In this document: one piece after another, positions 15,427 to 24,115 of the stretch | How positions within the stretch are numbered: the first letter of the stretch is position 1 | Layout of the letters: every line of letters starts with the position of its first letter | Source of the DNA: Collibacillus ludicampi | Lineage (GTDB): Bacteria > Bacillota > Bacilli > Tumebacillales > BOQE01 | Assembly: GCF_023705585.1 (NCBI RefSeq) | Contig: NZ_BOQE01000001.1 | Coordinates: forward strand, 3,008,710 to 3,072,709 | Direction of reading: 5' to 3' | Length of the DNA: 64,000 bases | Notes under the pieces: model-generated | Databases searched by the model: none | The model's input: only the letters and a program-made list of their open reading frames with translations | What the model was told of the DNA's origin: nothing | Translations under genes and position numbers: made by a program

Positions 15427-15561
15427 TACAGACTGATACCGTGATGAACATGTGAACAAGAGTAATGCTTTGATCCTTTCGATGGATTTGGACAGGATTC
15501 CCTGCCCCACCATTGGAAAGGATTTATTTATACATAGGGAAAAGGTATGAGCAGGTGATGT

Positions 15562-15596
15562 GGGTTTGATCGTAACGATCGAACCCTCATTTTTTC
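15562..15596 (+). terminator. Terminator upstream of steA
   Basis: GGGTTTGATC-gtaac-GATCGAACCC forms a 10-bp stem with one G-U pair, followed by TCATTTTTT. It separates the moa transcript from steA. Confidence 0.8.
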
Positions 15597-15614
15597 GTTT
15601 TCGTTACATGTTTC

Positions 15615-15643
15615 TTGGGATGGAAAACAATACTATGTATACC
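15615..15643 (+). promoter_or_regulatory. Probable sigma-A promoter of the steA operon
   Basis: TTGGGA (15615-15620), 17 nt, TATACC (15638-15643), 42 nt before the steA start. Confidence 0.5.
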
Positions 15644-15684
15644 TCATCGTTTGCAAATGTACGAGAGGGAAAGGAGCAAAGATC

Positions 15685-16842
15685 TTGTCGTACTTACCGC
15701 GTGAGATCAGGAAAACGGGAGTGCGTGTGAGCGGGAAAGCCCGTTGTGATAAGAAAACCAAACGGCTGATTTCTCGCCTTCTCCCCGGTGAAATCGCGAT
15801 CATTGACCATCCCGATATCGATGAAATGGCGGCCGTTGGTCTGATCGAAGCAAAAGCATCAGCTGTTATCAATATTTCTCCATCCATGACCGGTCGATAC
15901 CAGAACCAAGGACCGATTCGATTGTTACAGGCGGGCATACCCGTGATCGATGTACAGGATGGGGAGCTCATGGTGAAGATCCGCGAAGAGCAATCGCTCA
16001 CGATCATCGATGGATGCATCTATATGGAGGGGATGTTGCTTACAGTAGGGGAATTGTTGACATATGAGAAAATCATGCAGTGCATGGCTGACGCGAAAAA
16101 AAATGCTCCTGACGAGTTGCAACGTTTTTTTGAAAACACGTTGTTTTACGCAAATAAGGAGAAAAACTTTTTTCTGGGTGATGTTCCCCGACTATCTTTA
16201 CGTACGAAGATCCAAGGGCGCCATGTCCTTGTCGTGGTACGAGGCTTGAACTATCGCGAAGATTTACGCGCCATCATGACTTATATTCATGAAGTTCAGC
16301 CTGTGCTGATCGGAGTTGACGGAGGGGCCGATGCCTTGATGCAAGCCGGGTTGCGCCCGCATCTGATCATCGGTGACATGGATTCTGTCAGCGATTCCGC
16401 CCTGCGCTCGGGGGCAGAAATCGTCGTCCATGCTTATCCGGACGGACATGCACCGGGCTTAGAAAGGATACAAAGGTTGGGACTGAAGGCGCACAGATAC
16501 CCGGCTCCGGGAACGAGTGAGGATATCGCCTTGTTACTCGCGTATGAAAACGGAGCTGACTTAATCGTAGCCGTCGGAACACATACACATATGGTCGATT
16601 TTTTGGAAAAAGGGCGAAAAGGAATGGCGAGCACGCTGTTAACGCGTCTGCGTGTGGGAGCGAAACTGGTGGATGCAAAAGGGGTCAGTCAATTGTACCA
16701 GAAGCGTCGGATCTCGTGGACCGCTTTAGTCATCGTTTGTACCGCTTCGATGATCCCGGTGGCCATGATCGCGGCGGTCAATCCGATTGTGCGGAACCTT
16801 TTGCGCATGTTTTATTGGCATGTACGTTTGTGGTTCGGTTAG
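15685..16842 (+). CDS. steA: Putative cytokinetic ring protein SteA
   Basis: The 385-residue protein matches the SteA family, a division factor characterised in corynebacteria. Its core resembles thiamin pyrophosphokinase: VLIGVDGGADALMQAGLRPHLIIGDMDSVSD near residues 211-240, then YPAPGTSEDIALLLAYE. An N-terminal domain with VGLIEAKASAVINISPSMTGRYQNQGP precedes it. One membrane helix (TALVIVCTASMIPVAMIAAV) near residue 355 anchors the C-terminus. The start is TTG at 15685 after GGGAAAGGAG. The stop overlaps the ribosome site of steB. It is first in a four-gene coupled operon. Confidence 0.85.
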   Translation: MSYLPREIRKTGVRVSGKARCDKKTKRLISRLLPGEIAIIDHPDIDEMAAVGLIEAKASAVINISPSMTGRYQNQGPIRLLQAGIPVIDVQDGELMVKIREEQSLTIIDGCIYMEGMLLTVGELLTYEKIMQCMADAKKNAPDELQRFFENTLFYANKEKNFFLGDVPRLSLRTKIQGRHVLVVVRGLNYREDLRAIMTYIHEVQPVLIGVDGGADALMQAGLRPHLIIGDMDSVSDSALRSGAEIVVHAYPDGHAPGLERIQRLGLKAHRYPAPGTSEDIALLLAYENGADLIVAVGTHTHMVDFLEKGRKGMASTLLTRLRVGAKLVDAKGVSQLYQKRRISWTALVIVCTASMIPVAMIAAVNPIVRNLLRMFYWHVRLWFG

Positions 16843-16853
16843 GAGGGGGCGAA

Positions 16854-17744
16854 ATGTACGGATTTCGCTATCATCTGGTTACGGTTGTGTCATTCTTTAT
16901 GGCACTGGGAATCGGATTACTGCTCGGAGGATCGATCGGACAGGACGTTTTTAGCAAACAGCAGGCACAGTTATTCAGCAAACTCGAAGAAAAATACGCA
17001 ACGGTGAAAGTTGAAAATAGCCGTTTGTCCAAAAAGGCGGAAGAATTGGCGAAACGAGAGAAAGAAGTCGAGAGCGCGTTGGCACAGATTGGATCCCATT
17101 CCGTGGAAGAACGCTTGCAAGGAAAAAAAATTGTACTGATAAATCTGAACCACTCGAATATCGACTTTCTCGTGCAGATTTTACATACGGCAGGCGCGGA
17201 GATTCAAGGAACGATCAGCGTAAAAGATCCTTCGGTGTTTACGCCTGGTAGCAGTAGCAAAGAATTCGTACAGGCTTTCGCGATCGATGACAACCCAAGA
17301 AATGTACAGGTGTTCGCACAGGCTGCGGAAACTTTGGCGAATGAACTTTGCGGGGAAACGGACGGGCATTGGATCGAAAACATGGTATCACATGGCTGGT
17401 TGGAACGATTCGGTACTTTCGGAACATCCCCGGATGCTGTCATCGTTGTCGGAGGGGCTACGCAAGAAACCCAGGGGCGTGTACGTGCGTTCGATATCCC
17501 ATTGATTCAAACGCTCTGCAGAAAAGGAGTGAAAATCATCGGCGTGGAGAGGGGAGACGCTCCCGTATCGACGTTAGACAGTTATGCGGAACAAGGAATC
17601 TCTACTGTCGATTCGGTGAACGAGACAATTGGCGGTGTGGCGCTCGTCGATGTGATTAATGGAGCGAAGGGACATTTCGGAGCAAGACGAACGGCGGAAA
17701 CCCTTCTGCCTGATGTTTCACAAAAAAGGGAGGCATTACGATGA
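16854..17744 (+). CDS. steB: SteB/MctB-like membrane protein (copper transporter MctB family, PF11382 type)
   Basis: The 296-residue protein opens MYGFRYHLVTVVSFFMALGIGLLLGGSIGQD, a single membrane anchor with the family's LGxGxLLGxxIG pattern, then a 50-residue coiled coil (residues 40-80) and a globular extracytoplasmic domain. This is the SteB/MctB build; in actinobacteria the protein pairs with SteA or affects outer-membrane copper. Here linkage to steA favours the SteB role in division or envelope assembly. It has an AGGAGGGGG site at 16841 and overlaps the next gene by 4 nt. Confidence 0.82.
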   Translation: MYGFRYHLVTVVSFFMALGIGLLLGGSIGQDVFSKQQAQLFSKLEEKYATVKVENSRLSKKAEELAKREKEVESALAQIGSHSVEERLQGKKIVLINLNHSNIDFLVQILHTAGAEIQGTISVKDPSVFTPGSSSKEFVQAFAIDDNPRNVQVFAQAAETLANELCGETDGHWIENMVSHGWLERFGTFGTSPDAVIVVGGATQETQGRVRAFDIPLIQTLCRKGVKIIGVERGDAPVSTLDSYAEQGISTVDSVNETIGGVALVDVINGAKGHFGARRTAETLLPDVSQKREALR

Positions 17745-18409
17745 GAGTGAGTGTATTGATTCCTGCCTTTAATGAAGGGGATCGCATTGGCCCAACCATT
17801 CGGGCGGCGCGAGCAGTGGATGAAGTAAGCGAAATTATCGTTGTGGATGATGGTTCTGCGGATGACACGGAAAAACAAGCACGCAAGGCGGGCGCACGGG
17901 TGATCCGTCATTCCCGCAATTACGGAAAGGGAGCCGCCTTGTATTCGGCGATCGGCGCTTCTACGGGAGACGTTCTTGTTTTCTTAGATGCCGATGTGGG
18001 GGAACATGCCACAGAGATCGTAAAATTAATCACTCCCATTGCACAAGGGCGCGCGGATATGACGATCGCGAAGTTCCCGGCTTCAGATGTTAAGAGCGGA
18101 TGGGGATGGGTGAAAGGGCTTGCAAAAAAAGGAATCTTTCATCTGGCATCGCTGGAAGTGGAAGCGCCCCTCTCAGGACAAAGGGCACTGCGGCGTGAAG
18201 TGCTTTCTGTTCTCGGTTCACTTTCGTCCGGGTACGGGGTAGAGGTCGGGATGACAATCGATGCAGCAAAAGGTGGATACCGCATCCTTGAAGTCCCTGT
18301 CGAAATGAAACATCGCGACTATGGGAGGAATTGGAGGGGTGTTCTTCATCGTGGACGGCAATTTTTGCATGTAGCAATCGCACTTGCGGAAAGGTGGGCT
18401 TTAAGATGA
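17741..18409 (+). CDS. GT2 family glycosyltransferase
   Basis: The 222-residue enzyme shows VSVLIPAFNEGDRIGPTIRA, IIVVDDGSADDT near residue 35 and VFLDADVGE near residue 79, the GT-A nucleotide-sugar site. It has no membrane segments. It looks like the short GT2 enzymes that transfer to lipid or small-molecule acceptors. ATGA overlaps at both ends couple it to steB and the membrane transferase downstream. Confidence 0.85.
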   Translation: MRVSVLIPAFNEGDRIGPTIRAARAVDEVSEIIVVDDGSADDTEKQARKAGARVIRHSRNYGKGAALYSAIGASTGDVLVFLDADVGEHATEIVKLITPIAQGRADMTIAKFPASDVKSGWGWVKGLAKKGIFHLASLEVEAPLSGQRALRREVLSVLGSLSSGYGVEVGMTIDAAKGGYRILEVPVEMKHRDYGRNWRGVLHRGRQFLHVAIALAERWALR

Positions 18410-19299
18410 CGGTTGTGCCCAACAAGGAGTTTACGCTGCTTGCCTTACTCGTATTCGGAATCGGTTATGGCATGACGCGCATGATGATCCCTTTCGCTCG
18501 TAAACGGTTTGTGCAAGCTGGATGGGTTCGTGAAAATTGGCAAAAGAAATCGATTCCCTCGGGAGTCGGTTTCGTTTGCGCCGTTCCATTTCTGCTTTTT
18601 GGAGTGCTGCTGATCCGTTTTAGTACCTACTTCCCCGTGATTCCTGTGAATGAATATTCGGCGCTTTTGATCTGGTCTTCAGGAATGACGCTGTTCGGCT
18701 GGTTGGATGATCGCTTCGGCACCCGAGATGTAGGGGGCTTCCTTGGCCATCTCCGCAAACTCATGATTGAAGGGGAAATGACGACAGGTTTGTTAAAAGC
18801 GATCGGAGGTGCAGCTCTATCGCTTGGAGTGGCCATCCTTTTAAACCGTGAAGGGTACGTCGTTCTGATCGACGGAATGACGATGGCATTGATGGCTAAC
18901 GCAATTAACTTGTTGGATGTAAAACCTGGACGGGCGATCAAAGGCGTTATCTTAGTTGGAATTTCCATATTGATCGTCAGCCGGTCTGTTGATATCCTGC
19001 TTCCGCTTTTGCTTCTATTTGGTGTGATTTTGGCTTTCTTCCCGGCCGATATGGCTGGCCAAGTGATGTTGGGTGATACAGGAGCCAATTTTCTCGGTGC
19101 TGTGCTAGGGTTTCTGCTGGTGCGCATGCTTGATGTTCCCGAAACCTGTATGTTACTTGCGGGATTGATGCTTTTCCACATCTATACGGAGTTTCATTCT
19201 CTTTCAGAACTTATAGAAAACAATCGGTTTCTGCGATGGCTCGATGAATGGGGGAGGGGACAGAGTGATCAAGAGAATGATGATCAGCAGGTAGCGTAA
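18406..19299 (+). CDS. MraY/WecA-like membrane glycosyl-1-phosphate transferase
   Basis: The 297-residue polytopic protein belongs to the glycosyltransferase 4 membrane family (MraY/WecA/TagO). Recognisable parts are GWLDDRFGTRDVGG near residue 104 (the DDxxG site), NAINLLDVKPGRAIKG near residue 165 and the magnesium-site QVMLGDTGANFLGAVLGF near residue 220. It lacks the C-terminal HHHFE of MraY, so it is not the peptidoglycan enzyme, which is at 38013. Being last in steA-steB-GT2, it likely starts a lipid-linked saccharide whose second sugar is added by the GT2. Confidence 0.82.
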   Translation: MTVVPNKEFTLLALLVFGIGYGMTRMMIPFARKRFVQAGWVRENWQKKSIPSGVGFVCAVPFLLFGVLLIRFSTYFPVIPVNEYSALLIWSSGMTLFGWLDDRFGTRDVGGFLGHLRKLMIEGEMTTGLLKAIGGAALSLGVAILLNREGYVVLIDGMTMALMANAINLLDVKPGRAIKGVILVGISILIVSRSVDILLPLLLLFGVILAFFPADMAGQVMLGDTGANFLGAVLGFLLVRMLDVPETCMLLAGLMLFHIYTEFHSLSELIENNRFLRWLDEWGRGQSDQENDDQQVA

Positions 19300-19435
19300 T
19301 CCTTATTGTGTTTTCAGCGATTCACCTAAGGCTGAGAACATTCTTGAGAGTGATGTCCTCCTTTAGTAAGAATGCTTCAAGTATGCACGTACGATTGATT
19401 CATTTGTGATATAATTATTATAAATCGGACTACTT

Positions 19436-19581
19436 TGAAAATGTGTAGTTTGGTGGGCGTATGCTTTGCGTTCTCGCTCCGTGGAGGTCGTCTCGCATGG
19501 AATCATAATCAAATGTTGCGAGACGACCTCCAAAGTCGCTGTCTCACGCAAAGCATTACGCCCACATAAAGACATTTTTCA
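19436..19581. repeat. Long palindromic element, copy B
   Basis: The best-preserved simple copy is 146 bp. It starts TGAAAATGTGTAGTTTGGTG and ends CATAAAGACATTTTTCA. Arms GTGGGCGTATGCTTTGCG and CGCAAAGCATTACGCCCAC pair, as do GGAGGTCGTCTCGCA and TGCGAGACGACCTCC, around a loop of about 20 nt (TGGAATCATAATCAAATGT). The two ends differ (GTGTAGTTTGG versus GTCTTTATG) and so define an orientation. The 342-bp gap between the steA operon and the gene at 19642 holds this element and little else. Confidence 0.85.
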
Positions 19582-19641
19582 TTATCTGATGGTACCGCCC
19601 TTGAGGAAAGGTAGATGACTGTGGAAAGGGGAGCTGCTCGA

Positions 19642-20097
19642 ATGGCCGAAAATGTGCGCCCAGAACTTCATGAAGAATTATTTAATCATCTGCAAGGAGA
19701 GAAGATAGTCCTGCTTGCAACGATTGATCACGAAACGGGGGCGCCGAATGTGACGGCGATCTCCTGGTTGGTGGCGACCGATCCGAGAACGCTTCGTTTC
19801 GCGATTGACCCGCGATCACGCGTAGTACAAAACATCAATAAGGAGAATCGTGTAACTGTAGCCGTTCTAGGTGCGGGATCCGCATTCGCCATTTCGGGGA
19901 GGGCTTTCGTGGAAGAAGAGAAAATGGAAGGCGTTTCACTTAAGATGGTTCGTGCGGAAATCTCCATCGAAGAGGTGCGTGAAGTCATGTTCTATGGAGG
20001 GAAGTTAACAGTTGAGCCCGCGTATGAGAAAACATACGACCCGAAACTTGCGGAAAAATTTGATTCGGAAGTTTATACAGCGCTACGGAAGGCATAA
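19642..20097 (+). CDS. Pyridoxamine 5'-phosphate oxidase family protein
   Basis: The 151-residue split-barrel protein reads GEKIVLLATIDHETGAPNVTAISWLVATDPRTLRFAID near residues 20-60, the usual FMN-binding N-terminus of PPOX-like proteins. It is too short and too divergent to be PdxH. It may bind FMN, F420 or heme, or act as a general flavin reductase; the substrate cannot be assigned. The ATG at 19642 follows GGGGAG; an alternative start lies nine codons upstream. Confidence 0.78.
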   Translation: MAENVRPELHEELFNHLQGEKIVLLATIDHETGAPNVTAISWLVATDPRTLRFAIDPRSRVVQNINKENRVTVAVLGAGSAFAISGRAFVEEEKMEGVSLKMVRAEISIEEVREVMFYGGKLTVEPAYEKTYDPKLAEKFDSEVYTALRKA

Positions 20098-20161
20098 TGG
20101 AAGATAGAGAGAAGTTAAGGCCTTTCTCGATTGAAGGATAGGCGTGTAAGGAGGGTTTTTC

Positions 20162-20617
20162 ATGGAGAAACCATTTCACTTCCCGCTTACGATGAAAAAC
20201 GGGCGGGTCTACGACTCCGCTGGAAAAGATATTACGGAAGCCTATCAACGGTATAAACAAGAGGAGACGGCGGAAAAGCTTGCGGCGGCATTTGAGGAAC
20301 TGGCCCGAGTCAAAGCGGAAGGCCATGAAACCCGTCGCCTGTTATTTATCGATACCGCATATAAATATGCGGCCGTAGTGGAAACATTCGTTGGTGATGA
20401 CTTGTCTGAACGGCTGGGACTTTCTTATGCGGGACAAGTGAAGGAGAATGAGGACGGAACTTGGGGGCTCGGCAAGCTGAACCGCATGCTTCTCCCACTC
20501 GAAAGCCTTCCTCAGTTGTACAGTTATGTTGCGAAAGGATATCTGACAATCTCCATGGCTGAGCAGGCGTGGGACCAACGAAACGCATCGATCTTCGTGA
20601 TCAAACCCGCACAGTAA
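20162..20617 (+). CDS. Hypothetical protein, 151 aa
   Basis: An AAGGAGGG site lies 8 nt before the ATG. The product is soluble, with a charged helix (EETAEKLAAAFEELARVKAEGHETRR, residues 38-63) and a C-terminal alpha/beta stretch ending SIFVIKPAQ. No cysteine, signal peptide or membrane segment is present. I do not recognise the family. The gene may share a transcript with the PPOX gene 64 bp upstream and ends at a strong terminator. Confidence 0.65.
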   Translation: MEKPFHFPLTMKNGRVYDSAGKDITEAYQRYKQEETAEKLAAAFEELARVKAEGHETRRLLFIDTAYKYAAVVETFVGDDLSERLGLSYAGQVKENEDGTWGLGKLNRMLLPLESLPQLYSYVAKGYLTISMAEQAWDQRNASIFVIKPAQ

Positions 20618-20634
20618 ACGTGTGGGCTTTTTTT
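20606..20634 (+). terminator. Terminator at the convergent junction
   Basis: CCCGCAC-agtaaac-GTGTGGG with seven Ts overlaps the end of the 151-aa gene and abuts the end of the convergent reductase gene. Confidence 0.85.
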
Positions 20635-21403
20635 ATGTGAGAAATCCCCCGTTGGGCGAGATCACCTGGCCCGTTAAAAAAGAGGATGATGGCTCTGCCA
20701 GAAAACGAACGACAGATGCGATGTCTGCAGGAGTACCGAGACGTCCGACCGCCGTTTCCTCTACCAGTGCTTCCCGCTCTTCTTCACGCAAGTGTGAAAT
20801 CATATCTGTATCGATCGCCCCTGGAGCCACAGCATTCACGGTGATTCCCGAAGGACCTACTTCTTTCGCCAGCGCTTTGGTGAAAGCGATCAGTCCGCCT
20901 TTCGACGCGGAATATGCGACTTCGCAAGAACCCCCCGCAATCCCCCAGATCGAAGAGATATTGATGATCCTTCCGTAATGATTATGCAGCATGTGCGGGA
21001 TCACTTCTTTCGCACATAAATATGCAGCCTTCAGGTTGGTGTCAATGATGGCGTCCCATTCCTCTTCGCTCGTGTCAATGAGCAGACGGGTGGAAGAAAT
21101 GCCGGCATTGTTTACGAGTATCGACGGTTTTCCTAAATATAGACATGTTGTTTGAATCAATTGTTTTACGTCCTGTGACTTTGTGACGTCAGCCTGGGCG
21201 GCGAGCGCTTGCACTCCATACTGCTTGCAATGTTTGGCGACCTGTTCGGCAGCTTCTTGCGAACGCAGGTAGTTCACGGCAACGTGTGCACCGCTTTGGG
21301 CGAGCGCCAAGCATATCGCTTTGCCGATTCCGCGGGAACCGCCCGTAACGATGGCCACTTGTCCGTCAAGCGGGCGTAGGTTATGAACGAGATTACGTGA
21401 CAC
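20633..21403 (-). CDS. FabG-like short-chain dehydrogenase/reductase
   Basis: The 256-residue SDR has the NAD(P) loop VTGGSRGIGKAI near residue 19, NNAGIS near residue 93, catalytic Ser in NISSIWG near residue 143 and YSASKGG with catalytic Tyr and Lys near residue 157. It resembles 3-oxoacyl-ACP reductases, but the position, divergent from an acyl-CoA carboxylase operon, would also suit a 3-hydroxyacyl-CoA dehydrogenase. The GTG at 21403 follows TAAGGAGG; an upstream ATG lies inside the leader. Confidence 0.85.
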   Translation of the reverse strand: MSRNLVHNLRPLDGQVAIVTGGSRGIGKAICLALAQSGAHVAVNYLRSQEAAEQVAKHCKQYGVQALAAQADVTKSQDVKQLIQTTCLYLGKPSILVNNAGISSTRLLIDTSEEEWDAIIDTNLKAAYLCAKEVIPHMLHNHYGRIINISSIWGIAGGSCEVAYSASKGGLIAFTKALAKEVGPSGITVNAVAPGAIDTDMISHLREEEREALVEETAVGRLGTPADIASVVRFLAEPSSSFLTGQVISPNGGFLT

Positions 21404-21547
21404 TGGAATAACCTCCTTATGTACGATCATAACATGAACCGTTCAGTCGATCCACGAAGAAGGAATTTTTTTTATTGTCGTAGAACTAAAGTTAATGGTA
21501 TCTTTAAGAATAGAACAACATAGTGGAGAGAGGAGTGCACGGGAGAC

Positions 21548-22894
21548 ATGTTCAAGAAGATCCTGATTGCAAACCGCGGAGAAATCGCAGTACGCATCAT
21601 GCGGACTTGTATGTCATTAGGCGTCCAAACGGTTGGTATATACTCGGAAGCCGATAAAGATTCTCCTCATGTCGCCATGGCTAATGAGGCCTATCTTATC
21701 GGAGGTCCACGCGTGAACGAGAGTTATCTCAACATCGAGAAAATAGTGGAAGTGGCCAAAACTGCCGGAGTGGATGCGATTCATCCGGGATACGGGCTCT
21801 TGTCGGAAAATGCTTCGTTTGCGAAGCGTTGCCAGGAAGAAGGTATTACGTTTATCGGACCGAGTCCGGAAGTGATAGCGAAGATGGGATCGAAGATCGA
21901 ATCGCGTAAAGTGATGGAAGAGATCGGTGTCCCCGTCGTCCCGGGTATCACACACCCTCTCTCCGATGTGGAAGAAGCGGTACAGGTTGCAGAGTCGTTC
22001 GGTTATCCCGTCATGTTGAAAGCTTCAGCTGGCGGCGGAGGGATCGGCATGCAATTGGTTCATGACGAAGAGGAATTGCGAAAAGTTTTTGCCGGCAATC
22101 AGAAAAGGGCGACCGATTTCTTTGGTGACGGTGCGATGTATATTGAGAAGGCGATCGTTAACCCGCGACACATCGAAATTCAGGTGCTCGCCGATCAACA
22201 CGGAAACGCCGTGTACTTGTGGGAGCGCGAGTGTTCCATTCAGCGGCGAAACCAGAAAGTCGTCGAAGAAGCACCGTCTCCATTTGTTGATGACGAGTTG
22301 CGACGCCGCATGGGTGAAGCGGCCATGAAAGCGGTTCATGCGTTGCATTATACGAGCGCCGGTACGATTGAATTCCTCGTAGACGAAAATAAAAATTTTT
22401 ATTTTCTAGAGATGAATACCCGTTTGCAAGTGGAGCATCCGGTCACAGAAGAGATCACCGGAATGGATTTGGTGGAACAAATGGTACGTATTGCCTGCGG
22501 GGAATCCCTGGGATTTACGCAGGAAGATGTCAAAAGGGAAGGGCATGCGATCGAAGTGCGTATTTACGCAGAAGACCCGAAAACGTTTTTTCCATCCCCC
22601 GGAACGATTACCAAGTTGGTCTTACCACAAGGGGAAGGGATTCGTCATGAACTCGCGGTGAGCGAACGCTCGGTCGTCTCTCCGTTTTACGATCCGATGA
22701 TTGCTAAATGTATCGTCAAAGGCCGCGACCGCAAAGAAGCAATCGAAAAATTGCAAGAAGCGCTCGCCGCATACGAAGTGGAAGGAATCAAAACGAACAT
22801 CCCGATGTTACGTGAAGTGGCGGCACATCCTGCTTTTCTGAACGGGGATACAACGACCCAATTTGTGACACAACATGTAACAGGAAAGAAATGA
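21548..22894 (+). CDS. Acyl-CoA carboxylase biotin carboxylase subunit (YngH/AccC type)
   Basis: The 448-residue ATP-grasp enzyme carboxylates carrier-bound biotin. It shows KKILIANRGEIAVRIMRTC at the N-terminus, the glycine-rich KASAGGGGIGM near residue 158, and EMNTRLQVEHPVTEEITG near residue 290 with active-site residues. Since HMG-CoA lyase, enoyl-CoA hydratase and a carboxyltransferase follow in the B. subtilis yngH-HB-G-F-E order, it is probably the catabolic branched-chain/propionyl-type enzyme, not the housekeeping AccC. Confidence 0.92.
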   Translation: MFKKILIANRGEIAVRIMRTCMSLGVQTVGIYSEADKDSPHVAMANEAYLIGGPRVNESYLNIEKIVEVAKTAGVDAIHPGYGLLSENASFAKRCQEEGITFIGPSPEVIAKMGSKIESRKVMEEIGVPVVPGITHPLSDVEEAVQVAESFGYPVMLKASAGGGGIGMQLVHDEEELRKVFAGNQKRATDFFGDGAMYIEKAIVNPRHIEIQVLADQHGNAVYLWERECSIQRRNQKVVEEAPSPFVDDELRRRMGEAAMKAVHALHYTSAGTIEFLVDENKNFYFLEMNTRLQVEHPVTEEITGMDLVEQMVRIACGESLGFTQEDVKREGHAIEVRIYAEDPKTFFPSPGTITKLVLPQGEGIRHELAVSERSVVSPFYDPMIAKCIVKGRDRKEAIEKLQEALAAYEVEGIKTNIPMLREVAAHPAFLNGDTTTQFVTQHVTGKK

Positions 22895-22915
22895 TGAAAG
22901 AAGGAGATGAATGCG

Positions 22916-23128
22916 ATGAGTCAAATCACAGCTTCAATGGCAGGAAATGTATGGAAGGTGCTTGTTCAAGTAGGGGAATCTGTAGAAGAGGGACAAGATG
23001 TCGTCATTCTTGAATCGATGAAAATGGAAATTCCCATTGCAGCTGAAACCAGTGGAATCGTTAAAGAAGTGAAGACAGCCGAAGGTGATTTCGTCAATGA
23101 AGGGGATGTATTGATCGAGTTGGAATAA
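22916..23128 (+). CDS. Biotin carrier (biotinyl domain) protein, YngHB type
   Basis: The 70-residue protein is one biotinyl domain with the modified lysine in ESMKME near residue 36. The start ATG at 22916 is preceded by AAGGAGATG; an ATG three codons upstream lies in the ribosome site. It carries the carboxyl group between the biotin carboxylase upstream and the carboxyltransferase at 25249. The biotin need ties it to the BioY/ECF genes at 2.2-5.4 kb. Confidence 0.93.
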   Translation: MSQITASMAGNVWKVLVQVGESVEEGQDVVILESMKMEIPIAAETSGIVKEVKTAEGDFVNEGDVLIELE

Positions 23129-23190
23129 GTAAGCGTTCAAGAAAGGGATCAGACAAGAGAAGAAAATACCGGTGAGGAGATGGGGTTACA

Positions 23191-24099
23191 GTGAAATGGC
23201 CGGAGAAAGTCGTTGTGAGAGAAGTAGGTCCAAGGGACGGTCTGCAAAATGAAAAAAAATTTATCGCTACTGCTGACAAAATTGACTGGATCAATCTCTT
23301 GTCGGAAACGGGGCTTACGCATATTGAAATCACTTCCTTTGTGAATCCGAAGTGGATTCCTCCCCTCTCCGACGCCTTTGAAGTGGCGCAAGGGATCAAG
23401 CGAGTGCCGGGTGTCATATACAGTGCGCTCGTCCCCAATCGCAAAGGATTGGAAAGAGCATTGGAAGCAGATCTTGATGAAATCGCCGTGTTTATGTCTG
23501 CCAGTGAAACACACAATCGAAAAAATATCAATAAAGATATCGCTTCCACATTTCCGGTATTGAGAGAAGTGGTTGAAGAGGCATTGCGGGCAGGAAAACG
23601 AGTGCTCGGATACGTATCTACCGTTTTCGGTTGTCCCTACGAGGGCACCGTCCCGGTTGAACAGGTGATGCGCGTCGTTGATGAACTTTTGTCCATGGGC
23701 ATCCACGAACTGTCTCTTGGAGATACCATCGGCGTGGCTAACCCCCGCCAGGTACAAGAGGTGTTATCCGTCATCCTTCACCGGTTTCCGGCTGAACACT
23801 TGACGATGCATTTCCATGATACACGCGGAACCGCATTGGCCAATGTGCTAGCGTCTCTGGATATGGGCATCACCCGTTTTGACGGTGCGTTGGGCGGTCT
23901 CGGCGGTTGTCCTTATGCGCCCGGGGCCTCAGGGAACCTAGCTACCGATGATTTGTTATATATGCTCGATGGCATGGGCATTCAAACGGGAATCGATGCC
24001 GCCAAACTGCTTGAAGCTGCAGCTTTCATCCAGGAGAAATTAGGAAAGCCTTTGCCCAGTCATAATTTACAGGCACGAGGGAATCTCTGTTCTGCGTGA
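23191..24099 (+). CDS. Hydroxymethylglutaryl-CoA lyase (YngG type)
   Basis: HMG-CoA lyase splits HMG-CoA to acetoacetate and acetyl-CoA in the last step of leucine breakdown. The 302-residue TIM-barrel enzyme shows VREVGPRDGLQNE with catalytic Arg and Asp, ITSFVNPKWIPPLSDA near residue 47, HFHDTRG near residue 207 with metal-ligand histidines, and GGLGGCPYAPGASGN near residue 237 with the catalytic cysteine. The GTG start follows a GAGGAG site. It is third in the yng-type operon. Confidence 0.94.
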   Translation: MKWPEKVVVREVGPRDGLQNEKKFIATADKIDWINLLSETGLTHIEITSFVNPKWIPPLSDAFEVAQGIKRVPGVIYSALVPNRKGLERALEADLDEIAVFMSASETHNRKNINKDIASTFPVLREVVEEALRAGKRVLGYVSTVFGCPYEGTVPVEQVMRVVDELLSMGIHELSLGDTIGVANPRQVQEVLSVILHRFPAEHLTMHFHDTRGTALANVLASLDMGITRFDGALGGLGGCPYAPGASGNLATDDLLYMLDGMGIQTGIDAAKLLEAAAFIQEKLGKPLPSHNLQARGNLCSA

Positions 24100-24115
24100 A
24101 AGGAGTGTATGGAGA

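Noticed and set aside
19363-19575. Open frame of 70 codons on the minus strand across element B
   Set aside because: It simply reads the palindrome; similar frames occur in copy C on either strand, there is no ribosome site, and the repeat structure explains the similarity.
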